Origin: Paludibacteraceae bacterium
Lineage (GTDB): Bacteria; Bacteroidota; Bacteroidia; Bacteroidales; Paludibacteraceae
Direction of reading: 5' to 3'
Length of the DNA stretch: 41,951 nt
NCBI GenBank assembly: GCA_024401645.1
Contig: JAKSKR010000025.1
Coordinates: forward strand, 1-41,951
Both the position numbers and the translations under genes were made by a program. Below the pieces are notes generated by a model, which searched no databases, was not told the DNA's origin, and worked only from the letters and a program-made list of their open reading frames with translations. Positions 8,642-17,124 of the stretch are shown here, one piece after another; within the stretch, counting starts at the first letter, position 1; each line of letters begins with the position of its first letter.

Positions 8642-8669
8642 CACCTAGGAAAAAAATACACTATAACGC

Positions 8670-9209
8670 ATGCGCAAAATAAACGAAATATTCTATTCCC
8701 TACAAGGCGAGGGTTTCTATACAGGCACAGCCGCAACCTTCATCCGTTTTTCGGGTTGTAACCTCAAGTGCAGCTTCTGCGATACCACCCACGAAGACGG
8801 CACCATGATGACCGACGAGCAGATTGTTGCGGAAGCGGAGAAATATCCAACCCGCCACGTCATTCTAACCGGTGGCGAACCCTCGTTGTGGATTGACGAG
8901 GCTTTTGTTGCCCTACTGAAAGCGCATGGTTTCTACGTTCAGATTGAAACTAACGGCACACGCGAATTGCCCAAAAACATAGACTGGGTGACCTTCAGCC
9001 CCAAAGAGAAATGGGTGTTGAAAAAGAGCAATGAACTGAAGGTGGTCTACCAAGGACAGGACCTAGCCGAATGGGCAAAATTCGACTGCCAGCACAAGTA
9101 CCTGCAACCGTGCAGTTGCAGCAATACCAACGAGGTGGTCGACTACATTAAGCAACACCCCGAATGGGGGCTTAGCGTGCAGTTGCACAAGTTAATACAG
9201 ATACCCTAA
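8670..9209 (+). CDS. queE: 7-carboxy-7-deazaguanine synthase (radical SAM)
   Basis: 179 aa. QueE converts 6-carboxy-5,6,7,8-tetrahydropterin to 7-carboxy-7-deazaguanine, the third step towards queuosine in tRNA. The N-terminus EIFYSLQGEGFYTGTAATF is diagnostic of QueE. The radical-SAM cluster ligands are Cys30, Cys34 and Cys37 (CxxxCxxC). LTGGEPSL supplies the SAM-binding GGE motif, and SPKEKWVL and QLHKLIQIP are typical downstream motifs. Length is normal for the short bacterial QueE. The protein is cytosolic. Queuosine partners (queC, queD, queF) are not in the window. Confidence 0.95.
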   Translation: MRKINEIFYSLQGEGFYTGTAATFIRFSGCNLKCSFCDTTHEDGTMMTDEQIVAEAEKYPTRHVILTGGEPSLWIDEAFVALLKAHGFYVQIETNGTRELPKNIDWVTFSPKEKWVLKKSNELKVVYQGQDLAEWAKFDCQHKYLQPCSCSNTNEVVDYIKQHPEWGLSVQLHKLIQIP

Positions 9210-9347
9210 CCGGCACACGCCCCAATTTGGGGGTAAACTGAATTGCAAGTTATTGACAATACAAAAAATAACGGTGCAACAGAGTGGGAATTAAACTCAA
9301 ATTTTGCTATTTTAGCCTTTGAAAGCTAACTGCTACAATTTAAACAG

Positions 9348-11312
9348 ATGAAAAAATTACTCGCCATAGCATTTGCGTTTGCAAGTCTACTCCCCCTAGA
9401 AATGAATGCAGCCAGCAACGAACTAGAAATAGGAAACGGTTTGGTTGCCATTGAGGAAGAACGTTTTGACGACGCCTACAAATACTTCACCAATTTCTTG
9501 AACGACAATCCGGGCAACCAGGTTGGCCTCTACTACCGTTCGCTTGCCGCCCTTGGCAAGAACGACCGCGCCACAGCCCTGTCGGACATCAACAAAGCCA
9601 TGACAGCAAAGGCCGGATTGATGAAGAAAAAGGAGATAAAGAAAGACGAGCTTATGGTGCAGCGTGGCATGGTTTACATGGCCATGGGACAAGACGACCA
9701 AGCCATTGCCGACTTCAGCCAAGCCATCACCATCAACCCCGAGAACGTTGCAGCCTATGCCAACCGAGGTAAGGCACAAGCCCACCTTAAAAAGTTGGAA
9801 GAAGCAGACACCGACTACAAGCAGGCCCTTAGCCTAGAAGAAACCAACCTGCCAGCCAACCTTGGCCTTGCCGAGAACATGATGGCACGCAACGAATATG
9901 GTCAGGCAACAGCCCTACTCTCTAAACTTGGGACCCTCTACCCAAAGAACAACGCCGTGTACACCCTACGTGGCGACGCTTACCAAATGATGGGCAAGTA
10001 CAAGGAGGCGTTTGACGACGCCATGGACCAGATTAGCTTTAACGAAGACTACACCAAACTGATGCCACTGCTTAGCGCACGTGCCATTCAGTGCGACACC
10101 TACTCGTTGCCAAAAATCAGCAACAAGATTAAGGCAGGCGAAAGTCTAGACCTCTGGTTGCAGTTGCGTGCCAAGATTTACGAGCAGCTAGACCGCTACG
10201 ACGAGGCCATTGCCGACTACAACAAGCTGGAGGAACAGCTTGGCGAAGAGTTTGCACCCGTATGCACCAACCGCGGCAACTGCTACCGCAAGAAAGGCGA
10301 CTATGCCGCAGCCTGTAACGAATACAAAAAGGCCATTGAGTTGGAAGAGACTGCCGACGCATACGCCAACTGGGGTATGGTAAAGTTCAACGAAGGCCAA
10401 CTCGACTCTGCCCTGGTTCTTATGAACAAGGCGGTAAACACCGACCCCGCCAACGCAAATTTCTACTACCAACGTGGACGCATACGCGAGGCACAGAACA
10501 ACAGCAACCAAGCCCTACGCGACTACGAGATGGGCTTGCAGGTTGACCGCAAGGCCAGCACCCTACTCTACACACACGGCCTACTGGCAAAAGCCAACAA
10601 GAAGAACGGCAACACCGACCTCGAGAACATTGTAGACTACGAGAAGGTAACCCTACCTGCCAACAACCGCAAACCGCTTGCCCTTGCACAACTGGGCAAG
10701 AACACCGAGGCCGTTGAATGGCAGAACAAGGTGTTGGCAAAGTTCCCTACCGCAGCCAACTACTACGATGCAGCCCTACTCTACGCCACCCTCGACATGC
10801 AGCCAAAGGCACTCGATATGCTCGACAAGGCATTTAACCAAGGCTACACCAGCTTTGGAGCCATGAAGTATGAACGCGAGCTGAAAGAGATGAGCACGAC
10901 TGCCGAATATGCAGCCCTAATGAAAAAATGGAATGTTGCCGATGCCAAGGCTCCACGCAAGGCGGCCGCAAAGACCGACACCGTAAAGAACGACCTACCT
11001 ATAATTCCGTGCACGGTAGACGGCATGATGCTGACCTTTACCACTAGCAACGACACGGCAAAGATCTTCACCATTTCAATAATGGATGTGCAGATGCTGC
11101 TGAAATATGGCTACATGCAGAAGAACGACGTGGTTTCGCAACGCGACAAAGACAAGCTTGACATTATGGGTATTGAACCTGGCACCGAGGTTGTGCTACG
11201 CACCTTCAAGTGGGGCAACAAGACCTTGAAAAACGTTACGGCAACCATTGTTGAAGACCCATTGGCACCAATATTGCTGACACAAGGCATGCTGAACGAA
11301 ATAGACAAGTAA
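9348..11312 (+). CDS. Exported TPR protein ending in a degenerate retropepsin-like domain
   Basis: 654 aa. A signal peptide (1-22, LPLEMNAAS) is followed by about a dozen tetratricopeptide repeats (25-530; for example DDQAIADFSQAITINPENVAAY and GDYAAACNEYKKAIEL). TPR arrays bind partner proteins, here in the periplasm. The last 105 residues (about 550-654) resemble Bacteroidetes clan AA aspartic proteases: IIPCTVDGMMLTF, then LLKYGYMQKNDV, then NVTATIVEDPLAPILLTQG. The catalytic D-T-G triplet expected at 564-567 reads F-T-T-S-N instead, so the domain is probably not a protease. A terminator follows directly. The TPR part is certain. The protease-fold assignment is my inference from pattern. 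Confidence 0.8.
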   Translation: MKKLLAIAFAFASLLPLEMNAASNELEIGNGLVAIEEERFDDAYKYFTNFLNDNPGNQVGLYYRSLAALGKNDRATALSDINKAMTAKAGLMKKKEIKKDELMVQRGMVYMAMGQDDQAIADFSQAITINPENVAAYANRGKAQAHLKKLEEADTDYKQALSLEETNLPANLGLAENMMARNEYGQATALLSKLGTLYPKNNAVYTLRGDAYQMMGKYKEAFDDAMDQISFNEDYTKLMPLLSARAIQCDTYSLPKISNKIKAGESLDLWLQLRAKIYEQLDRYDEAIADYNKLEEQLGEEFAPVCTNRGNCYRKKGDYAAACNEYKKAIELEETADAYANWGMVKFNEGQLDSALVLMNKAVNTDPANANFYYQRGRIREAQNNSNQALRDYEMGLQVDRKASTLLYTHGLLAKANKKNGNTDLENIVDYEKVTLPANNRKPLALAQLGKNTEAVEWQNKVLAKFPTAANYYDAALLYATLDMQPKALDMLDKAFNQGYTSFGAMKYERELKEMSTTAEYAALMKKWNVADAKAPRKAAAKTDTVKNDLPIIPCTVDGMMLTFTTSNDTAKIFTISIMDVQMLLKYGYMQKNDVVSQRDKDKLDIMGIEPGTEVVLRTFKWGNKTLKNVTATIVEDPLAPILLTQGMLNEIDK

Positions 11313-11332
11313 GGCACAATTAACATAAATGA

Positions 11333-11371
11333 AAACGGGGAAGCACCACAGCTGTGCTTCCCCGTTTTTTT
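11333..11371 (+). terminator. Rho-independent terminator after the TPR gene
   Basis: Perfect 14-bp stem AAACGGGGAAGCAC / GTGCTTCCCCGTTT with a 7-nt loop and a run of T to 11371. Confidence 0.93.
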
Positions 11372-11390
11372 GTTGCTATTTGGTCAACGC

Positions 11391-11745
11391 CTAAATGTAG
11401 CGTTTCATATTCTCACCTTCTACGCCAGCATGCAGTTCTATGAAATGTTTGGCTGGGCTAGACTGAATTTTAGGAATGAGAACCTCTTCGACCTGAAAAA
11501 ATCCGACTTCCGAAATCATGTGTACCTCAATCATAATTGGCCGTTCCTTGCCCATATGAATCTTCACCTTTTCGATGGAATTGGCCGAATATTTGTGAAT
11601 ATCGCCCTCGGTAGGTATAGTCAGGTTTTCTATTGACAATCTTGACAGGAAGTTCCATATTGGGATAGACATCTTCTATCTCTGCCAGAATTTGCCTTAT
11701 CTTCCGTTCTAGGACCTCTTCCTTAATAGATTTTGAAGCATGCAT
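11391..11745 (-). pseudogene. Frameshifted small gene (about 117 codons)
   Basis: Two overlapping minus-strand frames together make one protein. The 5' part begins MHASKSIKEEVLERKIRQIL and runs to about MELPVKI. The 3' part continues ENLTIPTEGDIHKYSANSIE and ends EGENMKRYI at 11391. Removing one base near 11634-11642 joins them smoothly as PVKISIENLTIPTEGD. Both halves have normal soluble-protein composition and neither alone looks complete. The family is not recognised. It could be a true frameshift mutation, a base-calling error or, less likely, +1 recoding. The TPR terminator lies just downstream in convergent orientation. Confidence 0.6.
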
Positions 11746-11768
11746 ACACTTTATCTGTTTAAATGGAA

Positions 11769-11999
11769 TTAGTACGCCGAGTGGAATTTGCAGCGGGCAT
11801 CCTTACAACAATTCATGTTTTGCAGCGCCTCAATCGTATCTATCCCATTAGACAACAAGTCGTCGACGTAGGTACACGTGAACGGACTAACGTCGCACGG
11901 ATCGGCCAAGTGTTTACGGCATCCACACGTGTTGTCGACATAACAACATAAGCACGCAAACCGATAAAGGATAAATACCCCTAAATGAGAAACCGCCAT
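11769..11999 (-). CDS. Possible Cys-rich small protein, 76 aa
   Basis: The frame from ATG 11999 (MAVSHLGVF) encodes 10 cysteines in 76 residues, spaced as CLCC, CGC, C, C, CC and C. It begins with a short hydrophobic stretch (VFILYRFACLCCYV) that could be a weak export signal. Such spacing suggests metal binding or disulfides. The start lies inside the hairpin at 11989-12029, and no promoter or good ribosome-binding site is seen. It lies 23 bases upstream of the frameshifted gene, on the same strand. The frame continues upstream to 12155 with an implausible composition. Function unknown. It may not be a real gene. Confidence 0.35.
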   Translation of the reverse strand: MAVSHLGVFILYRFACLCCYVDNTCGCRKHLADPCDVSPFTCTYVDDLLSNGIDTIEALQNMNCCKDARCKFHSAY

Positions 12000-12029
12000 T
12001 GCCGGGCCCCTTGTTCGGTAATGGCGGTT
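11989..12029. repeat. Strong inverted repeat (hairpin)
   Basis: AAACCGCCATTGCC pairs with GGTAATGGCGGTTT (one mismatch/bulge) around GGGCCCCTTGTTC. No T-run follows on the minus strand, and TATAATTTT follows on the plus strand. It could be a plus-strand terminator or a structured leader of the small minus-strand ORF. Confidence 0.5.
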
Positions 12030-12219
12030 TATAATTTTCCTATCAAAAAATATCAGGGATTCATACGCGTATTGATGTTTTTGGAAACATTCCCAAAATA
12101 GGGAATGGTCATAAAAAAGCAACAGCAGACACATGAATAGCGTCTGCTGATGCAAAAAAGGGCAGATTAAAACTGTCCCTTATTCGTTAATTGGTTATTT
12201 ACTTTAAGATGGATGTCAA

Positions 12220-12417
12220 TTATAGATCGACATCGGCACCCTTGTGCTTCACCTTACGTGTGTAGGTCTTTGCACTACGGTGTAAGATGGTGCGGCTGTG
12301 AAAGCCAGGACCAAGAAGCTGAAATTCAGCTTCGCGAGACGCCTTTCGGTTTGCCTTAAGCATTTCGTTAATTAGACCTACTGTTTTCCATTTACTTGAA
12401 TTTGTCTTTTTCATCAT
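12220..12417 (-). CDS. Small basic protein, 65 aa, unknown function
   Basis: MMKKTNSSKWKTVGLINEML begins a very basic protein ending VKHKGADVDL. A helical N-terminal half is followed by GPGFHSRTILHRSAKTYTRK, rich in Lys, Arg and His. It has no signal peptide, Cys or membrane segment. Composition suggests nucleic-acid or ribosome binding, which is inference only. The second Met at 12414 is an equally good start. It stands alone on the minus strand, with the 178-bp element upstream. Confidence 0.6.
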   Translation of the reverse strand: MMKKTNSSKWKTVGLINEMLKANRKASREAEFQLLGPGFHSRTILHRSAKTYTRKVKHKGADVDL

Positions 12418-12555
12418 ACTCTAAATTTTTTACAAACAATTAATACAATAACAATCCGCTTGAACTAATTCCCTTATCACACAAAGTAATTGTAGAATAC
12501 CCTTATAGAATTGTCAACTCTCCAAATCAATTCCATTAAGCACAGCTAGATATTT

Positions 12556-12733
12556 AGAAGCAGTTTTAAAATTTTACGAAAGAATTCTTATTGGGTATTG
12601 TATGGATCTTTTTTGTCTATTTTGAATGTTTTTTCAGTCACAATGGAGTTCCCATTGCTCCTTTCAAAACCATTCAAACTATCCTAAAAAATCTCTCATA
12701 AAATTCGCCAATAAAAAAATTTAAACAGCTTCT
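12556..12733. repeat. 178-bp fold-back element, copy 2 (MITE-like)
   Basis: Second copy of the element at 4862-5039, at about 93% identity by eye with no indels. Ends are AGAAGCAGTTTTAAAA and TTTAAACAGCTTCT. TATTT sits directly outside both ends (12551-12555 and 12734-12738), a possible 5-bp target-site duplication. Relative to copy 1, a C:G pair in the middle stem (4929/4982) is replaced by T:A (12623/12676), and a T-T mismatch there is repaired to A:T. The rest of the 12418-12850 gap is AT-rich, with nothing but the promoter box of the next gene. Confidence 0.8.
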
Positions 12734-12826
12734 TATTTCACCGCAAATTAACATAAATTAATACAAATCACAAAAAGTTTTAAAGAATATTTTTCAAAAA
12801 AATTACCTATTCTTTGTAAAATGAGG

Positions 12827-12834
12827 TATATTTG
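12827..12834 (+). promoter_or_regulatory. Bacteroidetes -7 box (TATATTTG)
   Basis: TATATTTG fits TAnnTTTG and lies 17 bases before the ATG at 12851. A TTTG at 12813-12816 is too close to be the -33 box, and no other -33 candidate is clear. Confidence 0.45.
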
Positions 12835-12850
12835 ATAAAATTATTCGCTT

Positions 12851-13201
12851 ATGCCACAAATAATTACCTATGGTAATGAGTTGATTAGAATCAACCCTGC
12901 CAACAACCATATTGAGTATTCAACCAGTCAGGGCCGCAGTTGGAGTTGCCGCTATTCGGGCAGCTCTTGTGGTAAATTTGTCGACCTACTTGCCTACGGC
13001 AACGAGCTACTAGCCGCTACCGAGAAGGGCATCTACTACAGCAGTAGCCAAGGCCGCAGCTGGAGCAGCCGCTACACCGGCAGTTCGTGCGGCGATTTTC
13101 AAGTCTTGCAAGATGGCGGCAAGGAATTGCTAGCCATGACGTCGAAAGGCCTATACTATTCTACATCGTCGGGCCGCAGTTGGAGCTTCCGTCACAGATA
13201 A
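12851..13201 (+). CDS. Mini beta-propeller-like protein of three exact 40-residue repeats
   Basis: 116 aa. The motif SxSxGRSWSxR recurs with GRSW at residues 28, 68 and 108, exactly 40 apart with no gaps. Each unit reads roughly GNELLAxTxKGIYYSxSxGRSWSxRYxGSSCGxF. The motif resembles the BNR/Asp-box S-x-D-x-G-x-x-W, but the Asp is replaced by Ser. The last unit stops right after SWSFRHR. There is no signal peptide. Three short blades cannot close a propeller alone, so dimerisation into a six-bladed ring is a reasonable inference, by analogy with small oligomeric lectins. Cysteines recur in SSCG. It precedes the GH51 gene by 48 bases on the same strand and has its own -7 box. Function unknown; glycan binding is possible. 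Confidence 0.7.
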   Translation: MPQIITYGNELIRINPANNHIEYSTSQGRSWSCRYSGSSCGKFVDLLAYGNELLAATEKGIYYSSSQGRSWSSRYTGSSCGDFQVLQDGGKELLAMTSKGLYYSTSSGRSWSFRHR

Positions 13202-13249
13202 AATATCCCAACTTTTTTTATTTCTAAAAAATAAAAGAGAAAAATTTGC

Positions 13250-15232
13250 ATGAACATTGCCAGAGTATTCAGCACCATGGCCCTTCTCGCCTTGGGAATT
13301 AACGCAAACGCACAAACAGAACACGTATTCGAAATAAAGACCGAAAAGCCTGGGGCTGACATTCCGAAAACCATGTATGGCATCTTCTTCGAAGACATCA
13401 ACTATGGTGCCGACGGTGGTCTGTATGGCGAACTTGTTAAGAACCGTTCGTTTGAATTTCCACAGAGCCTGATGGGATGGATGACCTTTGGCGACGTTAA
13501 GCTACGCGACGACGGCCCGTTTGAACGCTGTCCGCACTACGTGCGCCTTGCCGTTTGCCCCGAAGCCAGCAAGATTACAGGCTTGCAGAACGAGGGATAC
13601 TTCGGCATTGGCTACCTTAAGAATGCACGCTACCGCCTAACGGTGTGGGCAAGGGTTCCGGAAGGTGGAACGGCAAAAATTAAAGTTCAGCTGATTGACC
13701 AGAAAACGATGGGCGAACGCCAGCAATACCTGGGCGAAAGCGACATTACCATCGACTCGAAAGACTGGAAGAAGTACGAGTGCTACATTAAAAGTGCCGA
13801 CGAAGTTGAAAAAGGCAACTTGCGCATTCTGCTAGACCGCAGCAGTGCCAAGGTAGACCTTGAACACATTTCACTTTTCCCTACCGAAACCTTTAATGGC
13901 GACGAGAACGGATTGAGAAAAGACCTTGCAGAGTCGCTGAAGGAACTGCATCCGGGTGTGTTCCGCTTCCCAGGCGGTTGTGTGGTTGAAGGCGCAGAAC
14001 TCGGCAGTCGTTACCAATGGAAGAATTCAGTTGGTCCGGTAGAGAATCGCCCACTGAACGAGAACCGCTGGCTGCACAGCTTCGACTTCCGCCTTTTCCC
14101 CGACTATTTCCAGTCGTACGGGCTAGGCTTCTACGAATATTTCCGCTTTGCTGAAGAAATTGGTGCAGAACCATTGCCGGTCATCAGCGTGGGTTTGGCG
14201 TGCCAATACCAAAGCAGTAACCACCAGCCAGTTGACCTACTTCAGCCCTACATTGACGATGCGCTTGACCTTATTGAGTTTGCCAACGGCGACCCTGCAA
14301 AGAACAAGTGGGCGAAGGTTCGTGCCGACATGGGACACCCAAAACCTTTCAACCTGAAATACCTTGCGGTGGGTAACGAACAATGGGGACCCGAGTACCC
14401 TGCCCGCCTTGAGAAATTCGTAAAACAGATTCGTGCCAAATATCCGAACATTCAAATCATAGGATCATCAGGTCCCGACTCGGAAGGCGAGAAATTCGAT
14501 TACCTATGGCCAGAAATGCGCAAACTGAAGGTAGACCTGGTTGACGAGCACTACTACCGCAACGAAGACTGGTTCCTTAAAAGCGGCAACCGTTACGACA
14601 ACTATAGCCGTAAGGGGCCAAAGGTCTTTGCGGGCGAATATGCCTGCCATGGCACGGGAAAGAAGTGGAACCACTTCAATGCCGCCTTACACGAGGCTGC
14701 CTTCATGACCAGCCTTGAGCGCAATGCCGACCTTGTGCGCATGGCAACCTATGCACCACTTTTTGCCCATGTTGAGGGTTGGCAGTGGCGGCCTGACGCC
14801 ATCTGGTTTAACAATACCCACAAGTTCAACACCTGTTCGTACTACGTTCAGCAAATGTTCTCGACCAACAAGGGTGAGTTTGTGTTGCCATTAACCATGA
14901 ATGGAAAACCAGTTGCCGGCAATGCTGACCAAGACGGTTTATGGGCATCGGCAGTAAAGAGTGGCATCAGCCAAATCATCAAGATAGTCAACACGTCCGA
15001 CCAGCCGCAACTCGTCAGCCTAAAGTTCAACGGCAAACCAAAAATGAACGTAAAAATAGAGATGACAGTGTTCCACTCTGACGACCTTGATGCAGAAAAC
15101 AGCCTTGAGAATCCGACCCTTATAAAGCCAACAACCTATGCGGGCAACTACTCAAGCACCGACAACATTACCATCCCAGCCAAAACATTCATGATAGTAC
15201 GTTTTCCGGAGGATAGGATAATAATACATTAG
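13250..15232 (+). CDS. Exported alpha-L-arabinofuranosidase, GH51
   Basis: 660 aa. It releases terminal arabinofuranose from arabinoxylan, arabinan or arabinogalactan by a retaining mechanism. A signal peptide (1-21, INANAQ) suggests periplasmic location. YGIFFEDINYGADGGLYGEL opens the GH51 domain. A CBM4/9-like beta-sandwich insert lies at about 75-210. The TIM-barrel core follows with FRFPGGCVVEG, the acid/base Glu377 in AVGNEQWGPEY and the nucleophile Glu463 in FAGEYACHG. A C-terminal beta-sandwich ends with IPAKTFMIVRFP. Length and motif order are typical. It lies 48 bases after the small repeat protein and may be co-transcribed with it. It fits the esterase and galactanase nearby as a debranching enzyme. 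Confidence 0.93.
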   Translation: MNIARVFSTMALLALGINANAQTEHVFEIKTEKPGADIPKTMYGIFFEDINYGADGGLYGELVKNRSFEFPQSLMGWMTFGDVKLRDDGPFERCPHYVRLAVCPEASKITGLQNEGYFGIGYLKNARYRLTVWARVPEGGTAKIKVQLIDQKTMGERQQYLGESDITIDSKDWKKYECYIKSADEVEKGNLRILLDRSSAKVDLEHISLFPTETFNGDENGLRKDLAESLKELHPGVFRFPGGCVVEGAELGSRYQWKNSVGPVENRPLNENRWLHSFDFRLFPDYFQSYGLGFYEYFRFAEEIGAEPLPVISVGLACQYQSSNHQPVDLLQPYIDDALDLIEFANGDPAKNKWAKVRADMGHPKPFNLKYLAVGNEQWGPEYPARLEKFVKQIRAKYPNIQIIGSSGPDSEGEKFDYLWPEMRKLKVDLVDEHYYRNEDWFLKSGNRYDNYSRKGPKVFAGEYACHGTGKKWNHFNAALHEAAFMTSLERNADLVRMATYAPLFAHVEGWQWRPDAIWFNNTHKFNTCSYYVQQMFSTNKGEFVLPLTMNGKPVAGNADQDGLWASAVKSGISQIIKIVNTSDQPQLVSLKFNGKPKMNVKIEMTVFHSDDLDAENSLENPTLIKPTTYAGNYSSTDNITIPAKTFMIVRFPEDRIIIH

Positions 15233-15329
15233 TTTCTAGCTATTTGAGAGGCATAAAGTAACCCTGCAAAGCTTTGGAACGACAAGTTGGCGTAGATGAA
15301 GCAGAAGGGTTAGTTTGAAACTTTTTCAT

Positions 15330-15337
15330 TATCTTTG
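15330..15337 (+). promoter_or_regulatory. Bacteroidetes -7 box (TATCTTTG)
   Basis: TATCTTTG fits TAnnTTTG, 23 bases before the ATG at 15361. A TTTG at 15314-15317 is 12 bases away, shorter than usual for the -33 box. Confidence 0.45.
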
Positions 15338-15360
15338 TAGGTATAAATCTTCTGAACGAC

Positions 15361-16917
15361 ATGGCAAAAGAATTCAATACGACAGGCAGTTGCAATCCTG
15401 AACGCCATTACATGGTGAACATCGATGACAAGTTGGCGGAAATTGAGGAACTCGTCGACAAGGGAAAGTATTTCACCATTAATCGTGCCCGTCAGTTTGG
15501 AAAAACGACTACGATGAATTTCCTTTATAATAGTTTGTCTGACGAATACCTTGTTTATCAGATAAGCTTTGAGTCTGATGGAGATTTGTTCGAGTCAAAA
15601 CCGGAATTTTGCCGTGGGCTTGCCATGAAACTTTCTCGCATGCCTTTCACTTCACAAGAACAAAGCGAATTTTGGCGCACACATAACAATTGTGCCAATT
15701 TTGACGAGTTTTCAGTTGTTGTAACAGAATTCTGTAAGACACAAGGCAAAAAGGTGGTTTTAATGATTGACGAAGTGGACAAAAGCACCGACAATCAGAT
15801 TTTCCTGCATTTTTTAGGTATGCTTCGCAACAAATACCTAGATAGAGACAAGAATGGTATGGATTCCACCTTCCATTCCGTTATTCTTGCCGGGGTGTAC
15901 GATGTCAAAAACCTCAAATTAAAGATTCGCAGTGACGAGGAGAGAAAGTACAATTCGCCTTGGAATATAGCTGTCCGTTTTAATGTTGATATGACATTGA
16001 GCGCGGATGGCATCAAAGGAATGCTCGACGAATATGAGTCAGATTACCACACGGGTATGGACACTAGGCTGATTGCTGACGAGATTCGCAGACTCACGTC
16101 TGGCTATCCGGTGTTGGTCAGCTATATCTGTTCCCTTATCCACCAAGAGTTGCAAGGCGACTGGACAATAGAAGGTGTCAACAAAGCGGCAAAGTATATC
16201 ATCATTGGCAATAATACATTGGCTGACGATATTTCTAAAAACCTTGGTAATAACAAGGAATTAAGGGATTTCATGTATTCAATCTCCGTCAACGGTGAGA
16301 CTTACAGCTATAACCTTACTGATGAGATTCTCAAAATAGCCGATATGTACGCCTATATCAAGAATGTAGACGGACATGTCGCAATCCACAATGCCATATT
16401 TGAGGAAATCTTCCATGAATATTTTTCGATTCGTTATCAACGCGAAAATTCGGGCAAGATAAGCGTCACTAAATCCGAATATATTCTTGGAGGCAAACTC
16501 AATATGGAGTACGTAATTGAGCGTTTCAAGGATTTGATAGAGGAAGAATACCGTGACGAGGATGCCGAGTTCCTGGAACGACAGGGACGTTTGCTATTTC
16601 TTTGCTTCCTAAAGCCAATCATAAACGGCATTGGCTATTACTACGTTGAGCCACAGACACGCGATAACAAGCGAATGGATATTGTGGTCAATTATGCTGG
16701 AGAAGAATTCTTGATAGAGCTCAAGTTGTGGTATGGTACAAAGTATGAGCGTAAAGGCGAAGACCAGACTTCGGAATATGCCAACACACGTGGCTTAAAG
16801 AAAGCCTACCTCATTACCTTCTCTTTCCTAAAGGAGAAGGTCGTGCAAGCCGAACCTGAATGGAAGACTGTCAACGGAGTGGATGTGTACGAGGGAATCA
16901 TTTGGGCGAAGAAGTAA
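15361..16917 (+). CDS. AAA-ATPase-like protein with C-terminal PD-(D/E)XK nuclease fold
   Basis: 518 aa. The N-terminal NTPase has a variant Walker A NRARQFGKTT (Lys48) and Walker B VVLMIDEVDKS. The C-terminal domain has RMDIVV (Asp440), then FLIELKLW (Glu453, Lys455) and QTSEY (Gln469), the D / ExK / Q set of PD-(D/E)XK nucleases. This architecture (AAA-ATPase_like plus DUF1703-type nuclease) is abundant and expanded in Bacteroidetes. Its role is unproven, with defence or mobile-DNA control often suspected. There is no signal peptide. It has its own -7 box and looks monocistronic, with a long bidirectional terminator downstream. Codon use appears more AT-rich than in the flanking glycan genes, which hints at transfer. 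Confidence 0.85.
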   Translation: MAKEFNTTGSCNPERHYMVNIDDKLAEIEELVDKGKYFTINRARQFGKTTTMNFLYNSLSDEYLVYQISFESDGDLFESKPEFCRGLAMKLSRMPFTSQEQSEFWRTHNNCANFDEFSVVVTEFCKTQGKKVVLMIDEVDKSTDNQIFLHFLGMLRNKYLDRDKNGMDSTFHSVILAGVYDVKNLKLKIRSDEERKYNSPWNIAVRFNVDMTLSADGIKGMLDEYESDYHTGMDTRLIADEIRRLTSGYPVLVSYICSLIHQELQGDWTIEGVNKAAKYIIIGNNTLADDISKNLGNNKELRDFMYSISVNGETYSYNLTDEILKIADMYAYIKNVDGHVAIHNAIFEEIFHEYFSIRYQRENSGKISVTKSEYILGGKLNMEYVIERFKDLIEEEYRDEDAEFLERQGRLLFLCFLKPIINGIGYYYVEPQTRDNKRMDIVVNYAGEEFLIELKLWYGTKYERKGEDQTSEYANTRGLKKAYLITFSFLKEKVVQAEPEWKTVNGVDVYEGIIWAKK

Positions 16918-17013
16918 TGGTTGCCCATTAGTCTAAAATTAAGTAAGCATCCATCTTGAAAAGAAATGATATTGGATGGTTACCGAATTTATGATTGACT
17001 GACAGTATTTGAA

Positions 17014-17060
17014 AAACAAACAATCGTCAAAAAATGGTATTTTTTGACGATTGTTTGTTT
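17014..17060. terminator. Bidirectional terminator, 21-bp perfect stem
   Basis: The arms at 17014-17034 and 17040-17060 are perfectly complementary (core AACAATCGTCAAAAAA) around TGGTA. A-runs and T-runs inside the arms supply a U-tract in both directions. It separates the convergent AAA-ATPase and HTCS genes. Confidence 0.85.
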
Positions 17061-17124
17061 TATAACCCTATCAATAGAAGATAATCATTGCATCTATGTG
17101 TTTGCCATAGACTACAGTTTTCCC

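Noticed and set aside
12556..12733. Fold-back element as a CRISPR unit or riboswitch
   Set aside because: Only two distant copies with no spacers, and no match to a riboswitch core I know. The TATTT flanks favour a mobile element.
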